64,000 nucleotides of DNA from positions 96,961-160,960 of the forward strand of contig NZ_FZOD01000018.1 of the NCBI RefSeq assembly GCF_900188345.1. The letters are read 5' to 3'. Under the pieces are notes generated by a model. That model was not told the origin of the DNA. It made no database searches and saw only the letters and a list, made by a program, of their open reading frames with translations. The DNA is from Streptosporangium subroseum (lineage in GTDB: Bacteria > Actinomycetota > Actinomycetes > Streptosporangiales > Streptosporangiaceae). Positions 58,404 through 64,000 of this stretch are shown here, piece by piece. The position numbers and the translations under genes are program-made. Each line of letters begins with the position of its first letter. Position 1 is the stretch's first letter.

Positions 58404-58895
58404 TCAGCGTGTGATTCCGTCCCGTGCGTTCGGGGCTTCGAGGATGTCCTTCAGAACCTGGAGGTTCTGTGCGACGGCACCGGCTATGCCGCGGGTCGCC
58501 AGGCCGCTCAGCACGTTCAGGTTCCCGGCGTGGAGTTCGAACTCGTTGACCAGGTCCGTCGCGGTGGCCGATCCGTCGAGCCTGTAGATCGCGCGTCCCT
58601 GGAGAAGGCCGAAGCCGCCCTCTATCACGAGACGGTGGTCGCGCTCGTACTCGATGATCTCGAGTCGTTCCTGCATGGGCCGGGGGAGGCTGCGCAGTTG
58701 CTGGTAGACGCTTCCGAGGCGGGCCGGTCCCGGTGTGATCGGCCGGGTCTCGCGGATCGCGTAGTTCCAGGCGGGAAGGTTTCGCAGGTCTGCCAGGTAG
58801 TCGAAGACCACGCCGGCCGGACGCTCGATGCGCACGGTGTTGGTGAACCTCACGCGCTTTTCCGTCCGGGAGGACCTGAAGAAGTCTGTAATCAT
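58404..58895 (-). CDS. SRPBCC-family (polyketide cyclase/START-like) protein
   Basis: 163 residues. 'RFTNTVRIERPAGVVFDYLADLRNLPAWNYAIRETRPITPGPARLGSVYQQLRS' and 'ATDLVNEFELHAGNL...LKDILE' match the helix-grip polyketide_cyc2 group, which binds hydrophobic ligands. ATG 58895 follows GGAGCGG. A 28-bp imperfect inverted repeat lies 44 bp upstream. The role is unknown. Confidence 0.85.
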   Translation of the reverse strand: MITDFFRSSRTEKRVRFTNTVRIERPAGVVFDYLADLRNLPAWNYAIRETRPITPGPARLGSVYQQLRSLPRPMQERLEIIEYERDHRLVIEGGFGLLQGRAIYRLDGSATATDLVNEFELHAGNLNVLSGLATRGIAGAVAQNLQVLKDILEAPNARDGITR

Positions 58896-58938
58896 CGTCC
58901 GCTCCTTTGGTGAATCCTGGGTGGGTCACAAGAAGTTC

Positions 58939-58966
58939 TATGTCGTGTCATTAAATTACATGACAT
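58939..58966. promoter_or_regulatory. Inverted repeat TATGTCGTGT-N9-ACATGACATA
   Basis: 10-bp arms with one mismatch, in AT-rich DNA upstream of the SRPBCC gene. A probable repressor site; no regulator gene is adjacent. Confidence 0.55.
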
Positions 58967-59159
58967 ATATATGGCCGTCAAGCCTCCTCCCCAGCCGGTC
59001 CATCAAGCATCTCGACCGGGATGCCCGGCTCCGCTGCCTCAACGAGCAGGTCAAGGAGCACCGGGCGGTCGATTCGACCTCGAACTCGGCCTCCGTGGCC
59101 GGGTCCAGGCCGTTAAAAACTCACTGGTTTTGGACTGCGAGGCCGTGGATCATGGGCGC

Positions 59160-59879
59160 ATGCCGAATAGTGCCCTGGATCGTGCGTGTGAGATGTGGGC
59201 GGGCCTTGCCGGCGTGCCCATCGCGTTTCCCCAGCGAGGTGGCGTGAGCGTGGTCACCTCTGCGGAATCGCGGTTGTGTCCGCCGCAGTGGGCGGGCATC
59301 GTCGCGCTGGGGGGTGCCGCGATCGCCACGGTGCCCGACAGCCGACTGGTTGAGCCCCTACGTGACACGCTGGTCAACCAGGCCGGGGAGACAATGATCG
59401 ATCTCGAACGACTCAAGGCGACGCTGGCTGTGGTCGACGTCCTGGGACCGGCGACGCTGGCGTATCTCGATGCCGAGGACTTCGTAACGGTGCACGGGGC
59501 CACCGCTGTCGAGAGGCTGCCGGCGGGCCACCATGATGTTCGCGGTCTTCTGGCCGCCGCGGAAGACGCGGACGCGGATGAGAGCGGGCTGGAGGGGATC
59601 ACCTCGGCGGCCTTTGTCGTGCGCGACGGTCCGGAGGTGATCGCCGCTGCCGGGTATCGATCCTGGCCCGGTTCGGTGGCGCATCTGTGCATCTTGACGG
59701 CTTCCCGATATCGGGGCCGTGGCCTTGCCCGGCTTGCGGCCTCGGCGGCGGTCGCGGACGCGCTGGAAAGCCGGTTGGTGCCGCAGTGGAGAGCGCGTCC
59801 CGAACCGTCGCGTCGCGTCGCGCGGGCGCTCGGTTTTCGAGAGCTGGGGACGCAGGTCAGCGTCCGACCCGGTCTCTGA
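59160..59879 (+). CDS. GNAT-family acetyltransferase
   Basis: 239 residues. The N-terminal half ('LDRACEMWAGLAGVPIAFPQRGGVSVVTSAESRLCPPQWAGIVALGGAAIATVPD') is a lead domain. The acetyl-CoA-binding core is C-terminal: 'VAHLCILTASRYRGRGLARLAASAAVADALESRLVPQWRA' with the R-x-x-G-x-G/A loop, then 'PSRRVARALGFRELGTQVSV'. The acceptor is unknown. ATG 59160 was chosen by family pattern; no strong ribosome-binding site. Confidence 0.82.
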   Translation: MPNSALDRACEMWAGLAGVPIAFPQRGGVSVVTSAESRLCPPQWAGIVALGGAAIATVPDSRLVEPLRDTLVNQAGETMIDLERLKATLAVVDVLGPATLAYLDAEDFVTVHGATAVERLPAGHHDVRGLLAAAEDADADESGLEGITSAAFVVRDGPEVIAAAGYRSWPGSVAHLCILTASRYRGRGLARLAASAAVADALESRLVPQWRARPEPSRRVARALGFRELGTQVSVRPGL

Positions 59880-59916
59880 AACCCGCAGCTGCACACGATC
59901 TCGACAGTCTCTCCTT

Positions 59917-60726
59917 ATGAACACCATCTCGCTGTGCTTGGCTGGCTCCATGATCGAAGTTGGTCGCCTCTCTCCTCCCGACCCGATCGCCTACCTTGAC
60001 CGGGTCGCCGCGAGCGATTCGGGCCGGGCCTACAAGCGGCAGATGCTGGCGATGCTTGATCTGCACCCTGGACAGACCGTGCTCGATATCGGGTGCGGGC
60101 CGGGCACGGACCTCGACGACTTGGCGGCGGGCGTCACTCAAACCGGTTCGGTCATCGGCGTCGACCACAACCCCGTCATGGCTGAGCGGGCGCGAGTCCG
60201 CCTGGCCGGACAGTCCATCGTCGACGTCCGCGTCGGCGACGCTCACGCCCTGCCCATCGATGACCGCAGCGTTGATCGAGCCCGCACCGACCGAGTGCTC
60301 CAACATGTGGCCGACCCGTCGCAGGTGCTTGCCGAGTTTTGTCGCGTGGCCCGGCCGGGCGCCAGAATCGTCATGGCGGAACCCGACTGGGACACGCTGC
60401 TGATCGACCACGACGACCTGACGATGAGTCGTGGTCTCAACCGTTTCATCGCGACGGAGATGGTCCGCAACGCCACCATCGGCCGCAGTCTCGCGAGGCT
60501 GTCCGCCCAGGCGGGTCTCATCGTCCGGTCCGTCGTGACGACCGCTCCGGTATTCCGCGACTTCGAGATGGCCGATCAGATCTTGGGGCTGCGCCGCAAC
60601 GTCGTCAGAGCCATCGACGCGGGCTATCTCGACAGGGGCGCTGAGCGGTGGATCGAAGAGGTCGGTTCGACGCCCTTCCTCGCCGGCGTCATGGTTTTCC
60701 TAGTCGTCGCCGAAGCGCCGGCCTGA
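59917..60726 (+). CDS. Class I SAM-dependent methyltransferase
   Basis: 269 residues, or 258 from ATG 59950. 'LHPGQTVLDIGCGPGTDLDDLAAGV' (SAM motif I), 'SVIGVDHNPVMAERARVRL', 'DVRVGDAHALPIDDRSVDRARTDRVLQHVADPSQVLAEFCRVARPGARIVMAEPDWDTLLID' are the Ubi/coq5-type Methyltransf_11/25 core. A C-terminal cap region follows. The acceptor is unknown. It lies 37 bp after the GNAT gene. Confidence 0.9.
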   Translation: MNTISLCLAGSMIEVGRLSPPDPIAYLDRVAASDSGRAYKRQMLAMLDLHPGQTVLDIGCGPGTDLDDLAAGVTQTGSVIGVDHNPVMAERARVRLAGQSIVDVRVGDAHALPIDDRSVDRARTDRVLQHVADPSQVLAEFCRVARPGARIVMAEPDWDTLLIDHDDLTMSRGLNRFIATEMVRNATIGRSLARLSAQAGLIVRSVVTTAPVFRDFEMADQILGLRRNVVRAIDAGYLDRGAERWIEEVGSTPFLAGVMVFLVVAEAPA

Positions 60727-60781
60727 GTGACCTCTTTCCCGCCACGGAAGTCGTCAACGGGGCGAATGAAAGGGGCGCCGC

Positions 60782-61351
60782 TCAGGCGACCGAGTGGGTG
60801 ATGACGCCGGTGTAGGAGCCCGCGACGGCAGAGGCCGGGATGGTGACGACAAGTGTCGGGGCCCAGCTCGTTGAGGTGTCGAACAGTAGCTTTTGTGCGC
60901 TGAACGCGGTCACCGGCGTGGACAGGGAGACTTGCTGGGCCGCGGTGGGTTGCCCGGGAGTACGAGTGATGCTGCCCGTTGAGGCGGTGACGGGGCCGGA
61001 CCAGTACGCGAAACGGTCTTTCGTGATGGTCTCCGCCGACGACCCGCTCCCGGTGGTGAAATCGGTGGCCGAAGCGATCGCCGTCCAGGCGGCAAGAAGC
61101 CCTACCCGGGTGTCGACCACGGTCACCGTGCCCAAAGAGGCGCTGATCGTGCCACCTGTGGTACCGCTGCCGAGATCCGCCGAGGTGGGCACGGTGATCG
61201 CCAGTGAGTCGGCACGCCAGGCGACTGTCGAGCTTGACGCGGTCCCGGAGGCCGAGGCCGCCGGAGCGCCGAGAGCGAGCAGCAAGACGATCGACGCCGT
61301 CAGCGACAGAGGTGCGCGCGCAACGGAGTTGCCCGCATGGCTCTTCCTCAC
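60782..61351 (-). CDS. Secreted WxL-like surface protein A
   Basis: 189 residues from GTG 61351 (GAGG seven bases upstream). Signal peptide 'LSLTASIVLLLALGAPAASASG'. The mature domain is Ser/Thr-rich all-beta ('LAITVPTSADLGSGTTGGTISASLGTVTVVDTR') and ends 'WAPTLVVTIPASAVAGSYTGVITHSVA'. That end resembles the C-terminal signature of WxL cell-surface domains (W-x-P-x-L...I-P...A-G-x-Y-x-G). It is a paralogue of the divergent protein at 61769. Secreted; probably cell-wall associated. Confidence 0.7.
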   Translation of the reverse strand: MRKSHAGNSVARAPLSLTASIVLLLALGAPAASASGTASSSTVAWRADSLAITVPTSADLGSGTTGGTISASLGTVTVVDTRVGLLAAWTAIASATDFTTGSGSSAETITKDRFAYWSGPVTASTGSITRTPGQPTAAQQVSLSTPVTAFSAQKLLFDTSTSWAPTLVVTIPASAVAGSYTGVITHSVA

Positions 61352-61768
61352 TCCGATTCCTCACAGGTGTCTCGTGGGCGATGCGCGTGGAGCATTTATT
61401 CGATGGCGCACAGAAAACCAATGGCAGCCTAGATCGCATACTTCGGGCTGCGCTTGTCAACCTCGCCTGTGGACGGCAAATCCGACGCAAAGCAACGATG
61501 GAAACTTCCGCGCCAGGATGAAGCCGGTGCCACCCGCGCCGCAGGTAGGGCCAGAGACGCCGCTCAACCGGGGCCGATGCCCTCGTTCACAGCCGGCCGC
61601 GGCCTGCCGGGCGGATCACCGGCTCGACAATTGCCAACAGTCGCTATTTGATCACCAAAAATTTCCAAATGCCCTCTCAGGCAGCTTCCGAAAGCTGATC
61701 ACTGAGGAGGATGTGATCACCTAGGGACGACCCAGGCAGGGGTGGGAGTCCGATGAAGGAGATCAGCA
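61352..61768. other. Divergent promoter region of the two WxL-like genes
   Basis: 417 bp without a gene. It is less GC-rich than its surroundings, with AT-rich patches near 61390-61430 and 61650-61680 that probably contain the two promoters. Confidence 0.5.
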
Positions 61769-62350
61769 GTGTTGAAAAGCCGTCTGTGCATCCCACTGGC
61801 AGCTCTCGCCAGCGTGGTGGCGGCCATGATGGTAGCCCTGCCCTCGCAGGCCGGCACCTGCCCCGTGTCAACCACGTGTCCCACCACGGTGACCTTCACC
61901 GTGACCGCCCCGGACGGGCTGGCGATCACCGTGCCCAACGGTTCGGTCAACGTCGGAGGCGGCACGCCGGGTAACCAGATCAGCGGACAACTCGGCGCGA
62001 TCACGGTGTCCGACCAGCGCGCCACGCTCGCCGCCACCTGGACGACCTCGGTGATCGCCTCGGTGGGAGGCTTCACCACGGGCGGCGGTACGGCCTCCGA
62101 AACCATCCCCGCCACCGCCGCCCTCTACTGGTCCGGCCCCGCGACCGCCACCACCGGCACCGGCACCTTCGTCCCCGGCCAAGCCAACGCGGCGGCCGCG
62201 CAGTCGCTGGAGGTATCGCGCACCGCCTTCAGCAAGACAACCGGCTCCGGTAACAACTCCGCCACCTGGAATCCGACCATCGTGATCAACATCCCCGCCC
62301 AAGCGGTGGCAGGCACCTACACCGGCACAGTGAGCCACTCCGTTGCCTAG
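61769..62350 (+). CDS. Secreted WxL-like surface protein B
   Basis: 193 residues from GTG 61769 (AAGGAG upstream). Signal peptide 'LCIPLAALASVVAAMMVALPSQAG', then 'VTFTVTAPDGLAITVPNGSVNVGGGTPGNQISGQLGAITVSDQRATLAATWTTSV' and the end 'WNPTIVINIPAQAVAGTYTGTVSHSVA'. It shares layout, the 'YWSGPATATTGTGTFVPGQ' segment and the C-terminus with protein A. The gene overlaps the start of the DUF916-like gene by 8 bp, indicating coupled expression with its probable partner. Confidence 0.72.
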   Translation: MLKSRLCIPLAALASVVAAMMVALPSQAGTCPVSTTCPTTVTFTVTAPDGLAITVPNGSVNVGGGTPGNQISGQLGAITVSDQRATLAATWTTSVIASVGGFTTGGGTASETIPATAALYWSGPATATTGTGTFVPGQANAAAAQSLEVSRTAFSKTTGSGNNSATWNPTIVINIPAQAVAGTYTGTVSHSVA

Positions 62351-63416
62351 CCCGTTGTTGCGGTGGCCGTTTCACCGGCCCGTCTGCGCAACGCTGCTCG
62401 TGCTCCTGCTGCACGCGATGGTCGGTGCTTCAGCGGACGCAGACGCGGGCCGGGATCAGACGCGTCCGGCCGACAAGGCCCTCATCGGCGTCAGGCTGCT
62501 GGAGATTCCCGCCAACCGGATGGACGATCCGCGATCGCAGGCCTTCGTCGTCGACCATGTCAATCCCGGCACCAGCTTCACCCGGCGCTTCGAGGTCTAC
62601 AGCACCTCACCCAAGCCCCAGCACGTGCAGCTGTATGCGAGTGCCGCCGGCATCAAAGGCGGCCGCTTCATCTTCGCGCCGGCCCGCACCCCCAACGAGC
62701 TGAGCTCATGGATCACGCTCAACCGCTCTGAGGCCAATCTGCCGGCGCACGGCAGCGCACCGGTGCAGGCCACCATCGCGGTGCCGGCATGGGCGGCCAA
62801 AGCAGAGCGATACGCCGTCATCTGGGCACAGGTCTCCTCTGCCGGAGCGGGTCAGAAAGGAAACATCGCGCTCGTCAATCGCGTCGGGATCCGCACCTAT
62901 CTCGACGTCGGTCCGGGCGGGGAGCCGCCTTCGGACTTCCAGATCGGCCAGATAGTCCCCCGGCGCACCGACGACGGACAGCCTATGATCGTGGCAACCG
63001 TCTCGAACACCGGTCAACGCGCCATTGACCTCGATGGACAGCTGTCGCTGTCGGACGGGCCGAGCGCCCTCAGCGGCGGCCCCTTCCAAATCAACCGCGA
63101 CACGACCTTGGCGCCCGGCGATCATGGAGACATCACCGCGCTGCTGGGCAGAGACCTTCCCGACGGGCCGTGGAAATTCCACCTCACCCTCCATAGCGGC
63201 CGCATCAGCCACACGACGACCGGAACGCTCACTTTCCCCGCCAAACCCGGGGCGTGGGGTCTGTCGGCCTCATCAGACTTTCCTCTGAGGCTGACCCTCG
63301 CACTCGCCGGGTTGGTGGTCCTCCTCGCCGGGGTGATCCTCCTCATCGGCTTTCGCCGATTCCGCATGCGTCGACGGACCCCGGCCACACGTCATCTCCA
63401 TGGTGACCTCGCCTGA
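62343..63416 (+). CDS. DUF916-like (WxL-interacting) membrane-anchored surface protein
   Basis: 357 residues from TTG 62343. Signal peptide 'LLVLLLHAMVGASADADA', extracellular domain with 'AFVVDHVNPGTSFTRRFEVYSTSPKPQHVQLYASAAGI' and 'NLPAHGSAPVQATIAVPAWAAKAERYAVIWAQVSS', then a second beta domain ('QPMIVATVSNTGQRAIDLDGQLSLSDGP'). The single C-terminal transmembrane helix 'LTLALAGLVVLLAGVILLIGF' is followed by a basic tail. The layout matches DUF916/DUF3324 WxL-interacting proteins described in Firmicutes. It probably anchors the WxL-like protein B at the surface. Confidence 0.68.
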   Translation: MPSPLLRWPFHRPVCATLLVLLLHAMVGASADADAGRDQTRPADKALIGVRLLEIPANRMDDPRSQAFVVDHVNPGTSFTRRFEVYSTSPKPQHVQLYASAAGIKGGRFIFAPARTPNELSSWITLNRSEANLPAHGSAPVQATIAVPAWAAKAERYAVIWAQVSSAGAGQKGNIALVNRVGIRTYLDVGPGGEPPSDFQIGQIVPRRTDDGQPMIVATVSNTGQRAIDLDGQLSLSDGPSALSGGPFQINRDTTLAPGDHGDITALLGRDLPDGPWKFHLTLHSGRISHTTTGTLTFPAKPGAWGLSASSDFPLRLTLALAGLVVLLAGVILLIGFRRFRMRRRTPATRHLHGDLA

Positions 63417-63542
63417 TGGTGACCGGCCGACCGCCGATGATCTGGTGACGCCGACCCGCGTGGAGGGCCAAGCGGACCGCTCAGAGTAAATGGAGGAGCT
63501 CCGGAGGGGCGGGTTCGCCTCCTCCGGAGCTCGGGGTGGGGC

Positions 63543-64000
63543 TTAGGAGGCGTAGACCTCGAATTCGGAGAGCTGACCGGCAGGCCAGCCGCTGTTGGCG
63601 GTGAACGTCAAACGCAGATAGCGCCTGCTGGTGGCCGAGAAGGTAATGGTCGCCGTGTTACCGGTGGCGGGATTGAAGGTGTAGGTCGCCGAACCGACCA
63701 CGCCGGTGAAGGTCGATCCGTCGGTGCTGCCCAAGACGCTGACCGCCTGGGTACGGGTGGCCCAGGCGGTGGCCGGCGGCAGCTTCAAAACGACCCGGCC
63801 GACGCTCACCGACGAGCCGAGATCAACGGTGACCGACTGGGGGAAGGCATTGTTGGCCGACTCCCAGTAGGTACTCGCGTTGCCGTCGACGGCGTTGCCC
63901 GAGCCGTAGGTCTGAGAATGGCTGGTCTCCGTGGTCGACCTGCCCTGCGCCAGGTTGGTGACGGGCGCCGAGCCGCCGGTGCCGGTCAGGGCCACGCTCA
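63543..64000 (-). CDS. F5/8 type C (discoidin/CBM32) domain, C-terminal end of a larger protein
   Basis: The reading frame enters from the right window edge and ends at 63543. The 150 visible residues form one discoidin domain: 'TNLAQGRSTTETSHSQTYGSGNAVDGNASTYWESANNAFPQSVTVDLGSSVSVGRVVLKLP' through 'RRYLRLTFTANSGWPAGQLSEFEVYAS'. Such domains bind galactosides or other glycans at the C-terminus of secreted glycoside hydrolases. The catalytic part lies outside the window. Confidence 0.88.
   Translation of the reverse strand, partial: SVALTGTGGSAPVTNLAQGRSTTETSHSQTYGSGNAVDGNASTYWESANNAFPQSVTVDLGSSVSVGRVVLKLPPATAWATRTQAVSVLGSTDGSTFTGVVGSATYTFNPATGNTATITFSATSRRYLRLTFTANSGWPAGQLSEFEVYAS

Overview
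The window is high-GC actinomycete DNA with short intergenic gaps, frequent GTG and TTG starts, GC-rich hairpin terminators and many regulators. The mix of families (DUF5937/ArsR, ROK, IclR, secreted AA10 and M14 enzymes, KhtT/KhtU-like antiporter) suggests a Streptosporangiaceae-like soil organism. That placement is an inference from gene content; no rRNA or other taxonomic marker is present. No phage, CRISPR array or replication origin was seen. The only clear mobile element is a 5'-truncated IS5-type transposase.

Layout. 1-5.7 kb: 3' end of a LuxR regulator, a defective half-length AMP-binding protein, a divergent ArsR-type regulator/MFS pair around a perfect 20-bp palindrome, an F420-dependent-reductase-like oxidoreductase and a membrane-anchored glutaredoxin. 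5.9-12.6 kb: a minus-strand beta-ketoadipate operon pcaI-pcaJ-orf65-pcaF-pcaB-pcaC-pcaR(IclR), followed by a LacI gene. Pca ring-cleavage dioxygenase genes (pcaGH) and a PcaD gene are not in this operon. 12.6-16 kb: a divergent arm with IclR-like operators, a gene remnant, a benzaldehyde-dehydrogenase-like ALDH and a CynX-type transporter. 16.2-25.6 kb: secreted hydrolase, glycerophosphodiesterase, a cysteine-dioxygenase-like/amidohydrolase operon facing a LacI regulator, an aromatic-amino-acid-lyase-like gene with an altered MIO triad, a holin-like membrane protein and an MDR oxidoreductase. 26-27 kb: OsmC, a tandem hairpin pair, tRNA-Lys and an M23 peptidase.

27.4-36.6 kb is the most unusual block. 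UbiD-type decarboxylase, a three-subunit molybdenum hydroxylase, a 29-codon mini-ORF, an alpha/beta hydrolase and an ACMSD-like amidohydrolase form one minus-strand operon in which the last six cistrons are joined by ATGA stop/start overlaps. UbiX and a GntR regulator sit beside it. The ubiD leader has two copies of a 14-bp palindrome and a 19-bp inverted repeat across the start codon. This reads as a decarboxylation/hydroxylation route for an unidentified (hetero)aromatic acid.

36.6-54.6 kb: ALDH/TetR pair with two operators, lipoprotein, large membrane protein, M14 carboxypeptidase, AA10 LPMO, DUF305, small membrane proteins, GT4 glycosyltransferase, BON/metallophosphoesterase pair, AraC and RibD-like genes, IS remnant, DUF6328 with a 49-aa membrane protein, nucleotidyltransferase-like and PRC-barrel proteins. 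A second tRNA-Lys, identical to the first, lies at 54.75 kb. 55-64 kb: ROK regulator, KhtT/KhtU-like antiporter, SRPBCC protein, GNAT, methyltransferase, a surface-protein locus with two WxL-like proteins and a DUF916-like partner, and the end of a discoidin-domain protein.

A recurrent oddity is short tandem duplication: inside coding regions, at gene 3' ends, and of Shine-Dalgarno/start-codon regions within operons.
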